64,000 bases of DNA from an uncultured Pigmentiphaga sp. GTDB taxonomy: Bacteria > Pseudomonadota > Gammaproteobacteria > Burkholderiales > Burkholderiaceae_B. How positions within the stretch are numbered: position 1 is the stretch's first letter; every line of letters starts with the position of its first letter. The translations under genes were made by a program, and so were the position numbers. The stretch spans positions 1 through 64,000 of the forward strand of contig CALAGD010000098.1 in assembly GCA_937891425.1 (NCBI GenBank), read 5' to 3'. The notes under the pieces were generated by a model. The model had not been told where the DNA came from. It saw only the letters and a list, made by a program, of their open reading frames with translations, and ran no database searches. This document shows positions 36,096 to 45,603 of the stretch, piece by piece.

Positions 36096-37829
36096 TCATG
36101 ACTTTGCCCGCGGGGCCGGGAAAGTATCCGGCAGCTTCCTCAACACCTTTTGAATCCGCGGCTCCAGCTTCTCGAGGCGTGCCGTCATCCACCCGCACGC
36201 AAACCATGCCTGGGGCTGCGCCTCCACCAGTGCACCCAAGCGGGTACGTGCGGCAACCAGGCTGTGCCGCTCGTTCAGCAGCCAATGCAGTTTCACCAGG
36301 CGTCGCCGATACCTCTTCAGCCGTTTGCCACCCTGCCAGCTGGCGACAAGCTCGCTGCCATCGAGCAGACGCTCCACCTGCCTGCGCAGCGCGTCCCACG
36401 CTGCCTCATCTGCCGCTGCCACGCGCCTGGCGGCGCGTACCAGCCGCTTGTGCCACTTCGCCAGCCGAATCTCCAGTGTGCCGCCGGCATTCAGGTTTTC
36501 ACCGGCCGTCACACTTGCGGTGGGCGCGCTCATGGCAGCGGCCAGTTCATCGCCTCCCGCATTTCCGGTCTTGTTGTCGCGCGCCTCGGCGTGTGCCCCC
36601 GCCCGGCGCTTCGGCGCAGCGGCCTGGCTTGCGGGCGGATCCGGATCATGGTCGCCGATACGCGCACCCTGGCCGAGCCCTTCCACCGTCATGCGTGCCG
36701 CAGCTGCCGACGCGCGCTCACCCGTGCTCCAGGCCATGAGGTCGAGCAGCCACACCTGAAAATCGGGGCTGCCCACGATGGCTGCAGGATCATCCGTGTC
36801 GGGGCCTCGAGGCAGCTCCACCGGCGGCATGCCGGCGCGCTGCAGCGCGGGCAAGAGCGTACACATGAGCCTCTGGTGTTGGCGCATTTCTTCCAGCCGA
36901 CGCGCATGCGCGCGCGCCTGCAACCGGACGCCGATCGCCGGCAGGTCCGCAAGCCCGTCGAACAGTCGCCACATGGCGCGCAGGCGGCCCAGACTGTCGT
37001 GCAATTGATCCACATACTCGTGAACTTGTCCGGGAGCGCCAGGCAACTTGCCGGCCATTGCCAGCAACGCGGCATTGCGTGCAATCTGGACGAAACAGGC
37101 CCCGGTGATCTTCTCGAGCACCGGCTCTGCTGCCATAACATCTGCAGAGAGGTCCGGGACCCGCATACCCGGCGCTGCATGCAGCCGCGCCAATGCCTGT
37201 TCACGCACCGACGCGCGCTGCTCGACGGGAGCTTGCATGGCTTCCGCTTCGATGCGCGCCAGGCCGTCGCCCCGTTCAGCCTTGCTGCGCAGGTCAAGCA
37301 CCAGCCCGTACTCGCGCACCCACTGGCGGGCCAGGTCGAACACGGCCCGCGTCTGCCCCGATACCCGCTCGAATTCGACCTCGTATAGTGGCATCTCCAG
37401 GGTGCCAGCACGGATCACGCCCGCATCGTAGGCCACCTCGAGCGTCCCGAAACGGGTGTGCACCTCTCGGCGCAGGCGGTAGAAGTCGGTTTCATAGCGC
37501 GCCCCGAGCCGATCCTGGAGTGTCGAGAGCACCGGTTCCGCGGGCGTGCCGCGGTACAGGGTCAGGTCGGGCTCAGGCCCCGGCCGCTCATGGTTGAGCT
37601 CAAGCCGCGACAGCAGGCTGGCCCCTTCCATCTTGAAGGTCTGTACCCACCGGCGGCCTTCCAGGCGCACTCGCAATGCGGCGCGTCGCGTACCGAGCGC
37701 GCCGTCGGGCGTGTCGAAGTAGATGGCGCACATGCGTTGCCGCCGCGGGCCGGCGAGGGCGCGGAGACGGTCGATGATGGCCTTGCGCGCGGTGTCTGGT
37801 ACGTGAAGTTTGATTTCGTCTTCTTGCAT
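36096..37829 (-). CDS. CYTH and CHAD domain protein (polyphosphate-related)
   Basis: A 577-residue protein. The N-terminal CYTH (triphosphate tunnel) domain begins with the ExExK motif at residues 3-7 (EDEIK) and covers about residues 1-200. Further basic residues for triphosphate binding are in LRVRLEGRRWVQTFK. The CHAD domain (helical, His-rich) occupies the rest; its elements are around VHEYVDQLHDSLGRLRAMWR and in the last 120 residues. A low-complexity Ala/Gly-rich linker lies in the middle (about residues 400-445). CYTH-CHAD proteins act on or bind inorganic polyphosphate or triphosphate. It lies last in a leftward group with EcsC and MatB-like genes. Confidence 0.88.
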   Translation of the reverse strand: MQEDEIKLHVPDTARKAIIDRLRALAGPRRQRMCAIYFDTPDGALGTRRAALRVRLEGRRWVQTFKMEGASLLSRLELNHERPGPEPDLTLYRGTPAEPVLSTLQDRLGARYETDFYRLRREVHTRFGTLEVAYDAGVIRAGTLEMPLYEVEFERVSGQTRAVFDLARQWVREYGLVLDLRSKAERGDGLARIEAEAMQAPVEQRASVREQALARLHAAPGMRVPDLSADVMAAEPVLEKITGACFVQIARNAALLAMAGKLPGAPGQVHEYVDQLHDSLGRLRAMWRLFDGLADLPAIGVRLQARAHARRLEEMRQHQRLMCTLLPALQRAGMPPVELPRGPDTDDPAAIVGSPDFQVWLLDLMAWSTGERASAAAARMTVEGLGQGARIGDHDPDPPASQAAAPKRRAGAHAEARDNKTGNAGGDELAAAMSAPTASVTAGENLNAGGTLEIRLAKWHKRLVRAARRVAAADEAAWDALRRQVERLLDGSELVASWQGGKRLKRYRRRLVKLHWLLNERHSLVAARTRLGALVEAQPQAWFACGWMTARLEKLEPRIQKVLRKLPDTFPAPRAKS

Positions 37830-37844
37830 GCAGCCTGAAGGGGC

Positions 37845-38630
37845 TCAATGAGGCAGCGGCGCGTAGATGTCCCGTACGACCTCGGGGCCGTAGACGCGCT
37901 CGAGCCGGCGTATCGTGAAATGTCCCAGGGCGATGTCCTGGAAATGACTCATGAAAATGGCATTGAGCGCTGCGCCGCCCGCCGCACCCACCACCGGGAT
38001 CGATTGGGCCAGCGCCTTTTCGGATACGGTCACGGAAAACCGGGAGCTCACCTCAGCCAGCAGGCGCACGATGGCAGGAGCACCCCCGCCGCTGGCAAGG
38101 CCGCGCGTGGCCACGTGCTTCGCTGCCGTATGGATGGCCTGCGCAAGCGCGGCACGCGCAGCGAAGTAGCCCGTCTCGCTGGCGTCGTCGCGAGAACCAG
38201 GGCCACCCAGCGCCAGCACGTGCACGCATTCCAGCCGGGCTTCGGGGGTAGACAGGTCCTCACCCTGGCTGCGCGCAATATCGGCGATCGAGCGCATCAT
38301 GATGGTGGTGGTGAGGGGCAGCTCCAGCGCCAGTGCCCCCAGGCCAAACGCCCCGCCCGCAGCCCCCGATGCCATGACTGCGAACCGGTGCCAGCGATTG
38401 GCCGGCGTTCCCGCCGTCTGGCTGCCCAGTGTGCGCACGGCCGTGGTCAGGGCCACTTCGATGGCGCGATGCGCAGCATCGGCAACGAGCGCGGACACGC
38501 CCGGCGGGAGCCGCCCGATGGCGCGTTCGATCGGCGCGCCGACGGCATTGCTGATGCGCGCCGCCAGCCCCGGGTGCTCCAGCAGTTGGCGGGCGTGTTC
38601 CAGGTCCTGTCGATCCGCGGGCGTCATCAT
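37845..38630 (-). CDS. EcsC-family protein
   Basis: A 261-residue protein of the EcsC family. The middle part is rich in Ala and Gly with membrane-like helices (GAAGGAFGLGALALELPLTT, then IMMRSIADIARSQGEDLS), and the C-terminus has VVGAAGGAALNAIFM and FQDIALGHFTIRRLERVYG, both typical. Gram-positive EcsC lies with ABC genes, but its biochemical role is not settled. It starts 33 bases after the MatB-like gene and lies 15 bases before the CYTH/CHAD gene. Confidence 0.82.
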   Translation of the reverse strand: MMTPADRQDLEHARQLLEHPGLAARISNAVGAPIERAIGRLPPGVSALVADAAHRAIEVALTTAVRTLGSQTAGTPANRWHRFAVMASGAAGGAFGLGALALELPLTTTIMMRSIADIARSQGEDLSTPEARLECVHVLALGGPGSRDDASETGYFAARAALAQAIHTAAKHVATRGLASGGGAPAIVRLLAEVSSRFSVTVSEKALAQSIPVVGAAGGAALNAIFMSHFQDIALGHFTIRRLERVYGPEVVRDIYAPLPH

Positions 38631-38663
38631 GGTTGCGAGCGTTGGTACCTGAACCGGGGGCGA

Positions 38664-40172
38664 CTACTGGCCATAGGTAGCGCGCAGCACGTTCTTCTGC
38701 ACCTTGCCCATGACGTTGCGCGGCAGGTCGTCGACAAAATGCACGGCCTTGGGCACCTTGTAGCCGGCCAGCTGCTGCTTCAGCGTGGCAATGAGCGCTG
38801 CCTCGTTCCACTGCTCACGCGCTTCGGGTCTGAGCACCACGACGGCCGTTACGGCTTCGCCGAAGTCCGGGTCGGGCAGGCCGATCACCGCCGACTCCAC
38901 CACGCCGGGCAAGGCGTCGATGACTTCCTCGACTTCCTTGGGGTAAACATTGAGGCCGCCGCTGATGATGAGGTCCTTGCCGCGGCCCACGATGCTGACA
39001 TACCCGTCCTCGCTGAGGGTACCCAGGTCGCCGGTCTTGAAGTAACCATCAGCTGTGTGCTCTTCCGCGGTTTTCCCGGGCATGCGCCAGTACCCGGCGA
39101 ATACATTTGGCCCCTTCACTTCGATCGCGCCTACCTCTCCTGGCGCCACCGGACGGCCTTGCGCGTCAACAATGCGCAGACTGACACCCGGCAAGGGCTT
39201 GCCTACGGTGCCACAGCGCCGCTCGCCATCGTAGGGGTTCGACACCAGCATGCCGCATTCCGTCATGCCGTACCGCTCCAGGATGGTGTGGCCTGTCCGC
39301 TCGGAGAAGCTGCGGAACGTATCGGGCAACAGAGGCGCCGACCCTGAAATGAACAGCCGCATGTTGCTGCAGGTTTCGGTGCTGAGCTTCGATTGCGACA
39401 GCAGCCGCACGTAGTGCGTTGGCACCCCCATGAATACCGAGCTGCGTGCGAACAGGTCGATCGTGCGCGCCGGGTCGAAGCGCCGCTCGAACCAGATGGG
39501 GCTGGTATTCCAGAACGCGCAGTGCAGCGCCACGAACAGCCCGTGGATGTGGTAGATGGGCAGCACGTGCACGAGCACGTCGTCCGGCTGGAATTGCCAG
39601 TATTCGTGCAGGACCCTGACGTTGGACAACAAGTTGGCATGGGTAAGCATGGCACCCTTGGGCTTGCCGGTGGTACCCGATGTGTACAGAATGGCCGCCA
39701 GGTCTTGCGGCTCGCGCGATTCGGTCGGAAAATCGGCCGGCTGCTGCGCCGCCAGGTCCACCAGATCCCCGCGACCGTCGTCTCCCAGAGTCACCACCCC
39801 GGGGCCCGAAGTGTTCTGAGCCGCGGCCCTGGCTCGCTCGAGCAAGGCCGGGTCCACCACGAAAACGCGGGGCTCGGCGTCGCGCAACAGGTGCTCGACC
39901 TCTCCTTGCTGATAGGCCGGGTTCATGGGCAGGAACACGCAGCCGGCACGCAGGCAGCCCAGGTATAGGAACACGGCCTCGGGCGACTTCTCAACCTGCA
40001 CGGCAATGCGGTCGCCAGGGCGGGCGCCCAATGCTCGCAAGGCGTGCGCATACCGGCCCGCCTCAATCATCAACGCTTCGTAGGTCACCTCTCGGTCTCC
40101 GTCGCGCAGGCAAACACCCTGCGGACGCTGGTGGAATCGCTGTTCGAAATGAGCGTAAAGATTACTGTTCAT
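38664..40172 (-). CDS. Malonyl-CoA synthetase-like acyl-CoA ligase
   Basis: A 502-residue AMP-forming acyl-CoA ligase. The P-loop is LYTSGTTGKPKG, the adenylate site is YGMTECGM, and the closing Asp-Arg region is YFKTGDLGTLSEDGYVSIVGRGKDLI. The catalytic Lys is in LPRNVMGKVQKN. The sequence around PIYHIHGLFVALHCAF and the total length are close to MatB malonyl-CoA synthetases, which activate malonate. Other short-chain acids cannot be excluded. It starts a leftward group with EcsC and CYTH/CHAD genes, and no malonate decarboxylase is nearby. Confidence 0.8.
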   Translation of the reverse strand: MNSNLYAHFEQRFHQRPQGVCLRDGDREVTYEALMIEAGRYAHALRALGARPGDRIAVQVEKSPEAVFLYLGCLRAGCVFLPMNPAYQQGEVEHLLRDAEPRVFVVDPALLERARAAAQNTSGPGVVTLGDDGRGDLVDLAAQQPADFPTESREPQDLAAILYTSGTTGKPKGAMLTHANLLSNVRVLHEYWQFQPDDVLVHVLPIYHIHGLFVALHCAFWNTSPIWFERRFDPARTIDLFARSSVFMGVPTHYVRLLSQSKLSTETCSNMRLFISGSAPLLPDTFRSFSERTGHTILERYGMTECGMLVSNPYDGERRCGTVGKPLPGVSLRIVDAQGRPVAPGEVGAIEVKGPNVFAGYWRMPGKTAEEHTADGYFKTGDLGTLSEDGYVSIVGRGKDLIISGGLNVYPKEVEEVIDALPGVVESAVIGLPDPDFGEAVTAVVVLRPEAREQWNEAALIATLKQQLAGYKVPKAVHFVDDLPRNVMGKVQKNVLRATYGQ

Positions 40173-40358
40173 GGAACTGAGAGTTGATGCGATGGGTACG
40201 ACACCCGCAACTTACCACCTTTGGGCCCGTCGCGCCCCCCGCCCGCGGTGCTCCATTCGGGGGCTGTTCGTGCGGACTGCTGCGGAAAAGCCACAAAGCG
40301 GTCGAGCGTTCGACCCGTACGAGGATACACTGCAGGATTCACACAGACTTCCGGAGCC

Positions 40359-41780
40359 ATGGCTGCACAAGGCCTCACGGGGTTGACGTCATCGTATCGC
40401 AGGCTTTCTTCATGCTTCTTCGCCCTCAGTGTCATCGTTACGCTCTGGGGTACGCTGTGGGCATTGATCGCCTGGGACTACCGCACGGAAATCCGGGCAG
40501 GATTCGTCCAGACCGATGCGCTGTCACGGGCGCTTGCCGAGCATACCGAGCGGATCTTGTGGGAAGCTGACCAGCTCGCCCGCAATGTGTCGCTGGCCGT
40601 GCTTGAGCGCGGCATCGACATCCCGCTGCACCACTACTTCGAGCTCGGGCTGGCGCAGTCTGACGTCTTCCTCCAGATCGCGCTGGTGGACCGCGACGGC
40701 ACCTTGCGCGCGTCTACCGAGGCGGAGTTCGAACCGATCAACCTTGCCGACCGCACGCACATCCTCGCCCACATCGAGGGCGTATACGACGGGCTGTACA
40801 TCGGCAAACCGGTCATTGGCCGCGCCAGCGGGAAGCCGTCCATCCAGCTTTCCCGTGCGGTGCGCGATGCACAAGACCAGCTGGTCGGCATCGTGGTGAT
40901 ATCGGTCGACCCGCGCTATCTGGCGAACTTCTATCGCGACGTTGGGGCGGCAGCCAATATCAGCACGCTGATCATTGGAACGCAAGACTTCGTCGTACGC
41001 GCCCAGCAGCATGCCGATGACACGCTGCGCCCGGTCATGCTGCCCTCGAACAGCACCTTGCGGCACGCCCTGCGCCAATCCTCGGCGGGCTCGTTCATGA
41101 AGCCTGGAGAAGGCAGCCAGCCCGACCGGCTGGTGAGCTATCGCGAGCTCGCCACCTATCCGGTGGCGGTTGCCGTGAGCGCCTCACGCGACGATGTGCT
41201 GGCCCCGTTCCGCGTGCGGCGCAACCTGCTGCTCACTGCGGGCCTGCTGCTGACCGTCTTCATTCTCTATATCGAGCGCAAGCGCTGGCTGCTGATGGAA
41301 CAGCTGGCGGAATCCGCACGGCAGCTGGACGCCGCACTGAAGTCGCTTGCCGTGAAGGCCGGGAATACCGAAACCCTGTTCGCGGCGGCACCCGACGCCC
41401 TGGCGCACATTGCCGCCGATGGCCGGGTTGCCGCCATGAACCCGGGCATGCGTGCGCTGCTGGGTCTCAAGCCCGACGACCCGCTGCCCGCGGACATCGG
41501 CGATCTTGTCACGCGCCTGTACGCGCGCAACGCGGGCAGCACGAGCTCTGCCACCCCGGCCGAGCTGTGCAGCCATCTGATGACGGCGCTGCGCCGCGAG
41601 CCCCGCAAGACCATGCGGCGGATCCTGCAGTTCAACGACCGGACGCCGCGCTGCTATGAAGTGCGTTCCACCAGTCTGCCACCGCCCGGTGCCGGGCTGA
41701 TGCTGGTCGTGCGTGACGTCACCTCGTTCTACGGGGAGGAAGCGCCAGACCCGGACAGCCCCCTGACGCCCTCCTCCTGA
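40359..41780 (+). CDS. Membrane-bound Cache-PAS sensor protein without output domain
   Basis: A 473-residue protein. From the ATG at 40359, a membrane helix (about residues 20-38) leads into a periplasmic dCache/PDC-type sensor domain (about 40-285), then a second helix (about 288-305) and a cytoplasmic PAS domain (about 335-460), where the protein ends. The PAS part contains FAAAPDALAHIAADGRVAAM and the closing LMLVVRDVTSF. No histidine kinase, GGDEF, EAL or methyl-accepting segment follows. It may signal through a separate kinase or cyclase, or be a remnant of a longer sensor. The neighbouring gene tphA1 converges on it. Confidence 0.8.
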   Translation: MAAQGLTGLTSSYRRLSSCFFALSVIVTLWGTLWALIAWDYRTEIRAGFVQTDALSRALAEHTERILWEADQLARNVSLAVLERGIDIPLHHYFELGLAQSDVFLQIALVDRDGTLRASTEAEFEPINLADRTHILAHIEGVYDGLYIGKPVIGRASGKPSIQLSRAVRDAQDQLVGIVVISVDPRYLANFYRDVGAAANISTLIIGTQDFVVRAQQHADDTLRPVMLPSNSTLRHALRQSSAGSFMKPGEGSQPDRLVSYRELATYPVAVAVSASRDDVLAPFRVRRNLLLTAGLLLTVFILYIERKRWLLMEQLAESARQLDAALKSLAVKAGNTETLFAAAPDALAHIAADGRVAAMNPGMRALLGLKPDDPLPADIGDLVTRLYARNAGSTSSATPAELCSHLMTALRREPRKTMRRILQFNDRTPRCYEVRSTSLPPPGAGLMLVVRDVTSFYGEEAPDPDSPLTPSS

Positions 41781-41814
41781 GGCTACCGCAAGGCTGGCCC
41801 CGCCCGGCAAGCCA

Positions 41815-42804
41815 TCACACAGCGGCTTCTGAAGACGTGGCGAACGAATCGGAGAAGAACCGATCGGGGGGCAGTCCGCGCGCACCGAAAGCCTGGCGGG
41901 CGGCCTGAACCAGCCCAGGCGATCCACACACGTATACGTCGTAGTCTCCCAGATCAGGGAAGTCAGCACACACGGCTTCGTGCACCAGACCGCTGCGCCA
42001 GTCGCCGCGTGCAGGCTCGTCGGAAATGACCCCAATGAAGCGGAAATTCTTGTGCCGCCGCTGCCAGCGCGCGACCTGGTCCAGCGCGTACAGGCCTGCC
42101 TGGGTGCGAGCTCCCCAGTACAGGGTGAACTCGCGGTCGGGGTACTTCCCCAAGGCGTCTTCCAGAAGAGACTGCATCGGCGCGAAGCCAGTGCCGCCGG
42201 CAACCAGTATCACGGGCCTGCCGGCGGCCTCGCGCAGGCGGAAGTCCCCGAAAGGCAGGGTTACGGTAATCGGGTCGCCCGGCTTGAGATGACTGTTGCG
42301 CAACAACCCGCCAAAAAGGGCATCCGGCAGGATGCGTACATGCAATTGCACCCCGTCGTTGGAACGTGGCGCGTTCGCCATGGAGAAACTGCGCGGGGCA
42401 TGCCCTTCCAGTACCACACTCAGGTACTGGCCCGCTTCGAACTTCACCCTGCATCCCGCAGGAAAGCGTATGTCGACGATCGCGACGTCCTCCGCCGGCC
42501 AGCGTACGCGGTAGAGTTTGCCGGTAACGGTTTCCGGTTCGTCAGAGTTGCGTTTCTCGATACGCAGGGGCTCGATCTCCACGTCCGACAGGGCCTTTGC
42601 GCAACACAACAGCGCGGTGCCGTCCGCCGCCGGAGGCGGATATACCTCTCCCGAGATGACATGCGCGCGGCAACCTTCGCAGTTACCCCGCCGGCACGAG
42701 TAAGGCAGCTCCCACCCGGCGGCCAGCGCCGCGTCCAGGATGCTGCCCCCTTCCGGCACATCAAACGTCACGGTCAGCCCGGGTGTTCTGGCGGTGCAAC
42801 GCAT
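41815..42804 (-). CDS. tphA1: Terephthalate 1,2-dioxygenase reductase component (TphA1-like)
   Basis: A 329-residue electron-transfer flavoprotein for a Rieske oxygenase. The N-terminal plant-type ferredoxin domain has the cluster motif CRRGNCEGC, with the fourth Cys in LLCCAKA. The FAD domain has RSFSMANAP and the NAD domain has VAGGTGFAPMQSLL. It takes electrons from NAD(P)H and passes them to TphA2/TphA3. It lies last in the set tphA2-tphA3-tphB-tphA1, the same order as in Comamonas sp. E6, and its ATG overlaps the tphB stop by one base. By itself it could serve another oxygenase; the assignment comes from the cluster. Confidence 0.82.
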   Translation of the reverse strand: MRCTARTPGLTVTFDVPEGGSILDAALAAGWELPYSCRRGNCEGCRAHVISGEVYPPPAADGTALLCCAKALSDVEIEPLRIEKRNSDEPETVTGKLYRVRWPAEDVAIVDIRFPAGCRVKFEAGQYLSVVLEGHAPRSFSMANAPRSNDGVQLHVRILPDALFGGLLRNSHLKPGDPITVTLPFGDFRLREAAGRPVILVAGGTGFAPMQSLLEDALGKYPDREFTLYWGARTQAGLYALDQVARWQRRHKNFRFIGVISDEPARGDWRSGLVHEAVCADFPDLGDYDVYVCGSPGLVQAARQAFGARGLPPDRFFSDSFATSSEAAV

Positions 42805-43781
42805 CAGGCCACCTCTGCGAGCAGGCGTACGGTATCGATCATGGCCGTCGCATCAGCGCAGGCCTTGCCGGCAATGTCGAATGCGGCGCCATGGCCGACG
42901 CTGGCGAACAACAGGGGTGAGCCGGCCACGACCGCCGATGCACCCTTGGGGCTGATCATCTTCACGGCGATGTGACCCTGGTCGTGATACATGGCGACAT
43001 ACACGTCATGTTTTTGTTCCGACAATGCCAGGTCTGCACCTGCGGGACCATCCACGTGCAGCCCGCTCTCTCGCAATTGCGCCACCGCTGGCCGGGTTAC
43101 CCGTTCGTCATCATCCCCGAAAAGGCCGCCCTCTCCGGCATGTGGATTGATGCCCAGGACACAGAAGCGCGGCTGCTCCACGCCCATGCGCCGCACGCTC
43201 GCTGCCGCTGCCGCGGCAGCGCTGACGATGTGCGCGGGCGTAATGCGCGATATGGCATCAGCCAGGCGCTCATGTACCGTGACATGCACGACCCGCAGCG
43301 CCCCCGCGCACAACATCAGGAACACTTGGTCGCGCGGTGTGGCGGTCAGGTCAGCCACCAGCCCGGCGTAGCCAGAGAAGGGTATGCCGGCGGCATTCAC
43401 CGCGGTTTCAGAATGCGGGCAGGCAGCAACCGCGGCGAGCTCGCCTGCCCGCCACAGCTCGACCCCCTTGCGCACGTAAGCGACGGTCGCAGCGCCGGCA
43501 CGGGGATCGACCTTGCCCGGCTGCCATGCATCCGGAGCCAGTGCGCCAACGTCGACCACGGCGAGACGCTCACGCTCGGCCGGCCCCAGACGAAGCTGGT
43601 CGGCCGTGCGATCGATGACATGGCGGTCGCCGATCAATACGAGCGGGGACATGCCCGGAGCGCCACCAAGGGCAAGCGCCGCACGGATGGCGATTTCCGG
43701 ACCAATGCCATTAGGGTCGCCTATGGCGATGCCCACGGCGCGACGCGCGCGCGTGGTCTGACTGGGCTGGACCGCGCTCAT
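42804..43781 (-). CDS. tphB: cis-Dihydrodiol dicarboxylate dehydrogenase of terephthalate pathway (TphB-like, PdxA family)
   Basis: A 325-residue PdxA-fold dehydrogenase. It would oxidise and decarboxylate 1,2-dihydroxy-3,5-cyclohexadiene-1,4-dicarboxylate to protocatechuate. The start GIAIGDPNGIGPEIAI is PdxA-like. In place of the PdxA motif TAPVHKGV (seen in the pdxA gene at 7371-8366) it has ACPHSETAVNAAGI, the TphB pattern as I recall it. Metal-site histidines remain in GINPHAGEGG and in YVAMYHDQGHIAVK. From the ATG at 43781 it overlaps the stop of tphA3 by four bases (ATGA) and the start of tphA1 by one base. True PdxA function is unlikely, since the genome has its own pdxA. Confidence 0.85.
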   Translation of the reverse strand: MSAVQPSQTTRARRAVGIAIGDPNGIGPEIAIRAALALGGAPGMSPLVLIGDRHVIDRTADQLRLGPAERERLAVVDVGALAPDAWQPGKVDPRAGAATVAYVRKGVELWRAGELAAVAACPHSETAVNAAGIPFSGYAGLVADLTATPRDQVFLMLCAGALRVVHVTVHERLADAISRITPAHIVSAAAAAAASVRRMGVEQPRFCVLGINPHAGEGGLFGDDDERVTRPAVAQLRESGLHVDGPAGADLALSEQKHDVYVAMYHDQGHIAVKMISPKGASAVVAGSPLLFASVGHGAAFDIAGKACADATAMIDTVRLLAEVA

Positions 43782-44245
43782 AGCGGGATGGCCAGCAGGG
43801 TATCGATGCGTGAGCTGTCGCACACCACGTCGCGACGCTTGAGCAGCAGCTTGCCGCTTTCGGTGACGACCTCGTCCAGATACTGGCCGCTGGCAAACAC
43901 TTCGTACTGCCCCTGACGGGAAATGCGAATCACGACAAAACCCGTGGATACGCGCATGGTCCCGCCCCCTTGGGCATCGTTCCCGAGAATGCGTGGCACG
44001 CCCACGACGTGACGGTACCGATGGAATTCGTACACGTTGGCCTTGCGCAGCGACAGTATGCGGTCGGCCAGCATGTCGCGCGAATCGGCGTAGATCAGGC
44101 CCGCCTGCATGCCCTGCCGGTAATTGTCGATGGTCGTGACACGGTAGAAGCACCTTTCCGTGAAAAACGACGGCCAGTCTTCGAGACGGTCGTCATCCAG
44201 TGCAGCAGCATACTCGGCATTGAGCTGTATCAGTTGATCATTCAT
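43778..44245 (-). CDS. tphA3: Terephthalate dioxygenase small (beta) subunit, SnoaL-like fold
   Basis: A 155-residue beta subunit of a ring-hydroxylating dioxygenase. It has no catalytic metal, but stabilises the alpha3-beta3 hexamer. Typical segments are LIQLNAEYAAALDDDRLEDW near the N-terminus, CFYRVTTIDNYRQG, and TGFVVIRISRQGQYEVFASG. It follows tphA2 by 10 bases and overlaps tphB by four bases. Its length matches TphA3 of Comamonas sp. E6 (about 154 residues). The assignment as terephthalate rather than another aromatic acid depends on the whole cluster. Confidence 0.83.
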   Translation of the reverse strand: MNDQLIQLNAEYAAALDDDRLEDWPSFFTERCFYRVTTIDNYRQGMQAGLIYADSRDMLADRILSLRKANVYEFHRYRHVVGVPRILGNDAQGGGTMRVSTGFVVIRISRQGQYEVFASGQYLDEVVTESGKLLLKRRDVVCDSSRIDTLLAIPL

Positions 44246-44255
44246 ACATTCATGT

Positions 44256-45509
44256 TCAGATTTTCATGGTGTCACGATAGGCGCGCCAGAATCCGCGGAT
44301 GGACGACTCGGTGGCACGAAATGGTTGAGATTGCGTGTCGTAGCCGCCCAGCGCGATGACCGCCTGCCTGTCTTCGGCTGCTGCTATCCCGCGCTGCACG
44401 AATCCGCCCACCGCGCCGTCTTCCATGGAAACGAAACCGGCAGGCCCGACCAGGTTGGACTGTTTCAGACGCATCTGCCGCAGTTCCTCGGTATCATCGG
44501 CGAACCCCAGGTAGGTCCAGTTGAGGTCCGTCTTGTCGACACTGGCAGGCACAATTTGACGGACGGCGATGCAGTTGTGAATCTGTTGCAGCACGAACCC
44601 GGGGAACACCGTGAGGATCTGCAGCTGGATGCCATCGCCAAACTCGTCAAGGTGATTGAGCATCGACAGATCGCGGATCTTCAGCTCGTCGTTGTGGGAT
44701 CGAATGGCCTGTTGCGCGTAGTAGCCCTCTTCTCCTTCCACCACCCGGCTGTACGATGCACTTGCGTGGTTGCCGCCACTCTCGCTGATCAGCACCCCGC
44801 CTTCCTGCGTAAGGCGCGTGATCTTGAAGGTGGTAAAGAACGTATGCAACAGGCTGGCGTGATAGGTGTCACGCACGTTCTCGGCATACAGCTTCCAGTT
44901 GTTGGGCAGAGTCTGGGTGAAGCGCCCGAGTATTTCGATCTGGCGCCCGCCCACCACGCGTTCGAGGCGTGCCGCCACTTCATCACCCAGGTACTCCTCG
45001 ATGTCGGGCACATCATCGTGCAGGCTGCCGAACACGAGACCACAGAAACTGGCAATGCGCAGCTTGCGTGGCGCGAGACCCTCGCGCGAAAAATCTGCCG
45101 GCATGCCCCCCTGCCCCCGCACGCCCTGTTCGAACGCAATGTCGCGCAAATTGCCTTGCGGGTCGTACCGCCAGGCATGGTATACACAGGTATGTTCGGA
45201 AGCGTTGCCGAAGTCGTTGAGGGCGATCAGCGCGCCACGGTGCGCGCAACGATTTTCAAACGCATAGATTTCGCCGTCGGTGTCGCGCGTAACCACTACG
45301 GGCATGCGTCCGACGAATGTGGTCTTGTAGTCGCCCGCATTGGGAATTTCCGCTTCCAGTGCGAGGTAGTTCCAGACCGGCCCCTCGAATACGCGCTTCT
45401 GCTCGGCGTCCAGCACATCCTGGCGCTGGAAGACCCAATAGGGGACATGGGCATGGCCGTCAGGCCATTCGGTGGGTGCGGCAATACTTAACGATGAGTT
45501 ATCGTGCAT
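44256..45509 (-). CDS. tphA2: Terephthalate 1,2-dioxygenase large (alpha) subunit
   Basis: A 417-residue Rieske oxygenase (ATG 45509). It inserts both atoms of O2 into terephthalate at the 1,2 positions. The Rieske cluster is C88-x-H90 in [15 protein letters not shown] and C108-x2-H111 in TCVYHAW. The mononuclear iron triad is H217 and H222 in [13 protein letters not shown] and D364 in [10 protein letters not shown]347 (QMRLKQSNL) and R405 ([10 protein letters not shown]) lie where the two substrate-carboxylate arginines of characterised terephthalate dioxygenases lie, as far as I remember the E6 structure. It heads the leftward operon, divergent from tphR. Related substrates such as substituted terephthalates remain possible. 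Confidence 0.85.
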   Translation of the reverse strand: MHDNSSLSIAAPTEWPDGHAHVPYWVFQRQDVLDAEQKRVFEGPVWNYLALEAEIPNAGDYKTTFVGRMPVVVTRDTDGEIYAFENRCAHRGALIALNDFGNASEHTCVYHAWRYDPQGNLRDIAFEQGVRGQGGMPADFSREGLAPRKLRIASFCGLVFGSLHDDVPDIEEYLGDEVAARLERVVGGRQIEILGRFTQTLPNNWKLYAENVRDTYHASLLHTFFTTFKITRLTQEGGVLISESGGNHASASYSRVVEGEEGYYAQQAIRSHNDELKIRDLSMLNHLDEFGDGIQLQILTVFPGFVLQQIHNCIAVRQIVPASVDKTDLNWTYLGFADDTEELRQMRLKQSNLVGPAGFVSMEDGAVGGFVQRGIAAAEDRQAVIALGGYDTQSQPFRATESSIRGFWRAYRDTMKI

Positions 45510-45584
45510 TTTTGTTTCGACCCATGAAACGAATGTCTCTGTGCACGATACGATAACGAAGCTTCGCCCCTCCGTCAAGATTGT

Positions 45585-45603
45585 CGTATCGCTCTGCGAT
45601 ACG
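45585..45603. promoter_or_regulatory. Candidate operator between tphA2 and tphR
   Basis: CGTATCGC-TCT-GCGATACG is a perfect 8-base inverted repeat (45585-45603), in the 150 bases between the divergent tphA2 and tphR starts. A third copy of the half-site, CGATACG, lies at 45546-45552. A separate GTTTC-N7-GAAAC repeat lies closer to tphA2. A likely -10 box TACAAT (45625-45630) for tphR lies beyond it. The position and symmetry suit binding of the dimeric or tetrameric IclR-type TphR, controlling both directions. No footprint is known to me. Confidence 0.6.

Noticed and set aside
42804..43781. Annotation of this gene as a second vitamin B6 PdxA
   Set aside because: The diagnostic motif differs from the true PdxA in the same window and the gene is coupled to a Rieske oxygenase set.
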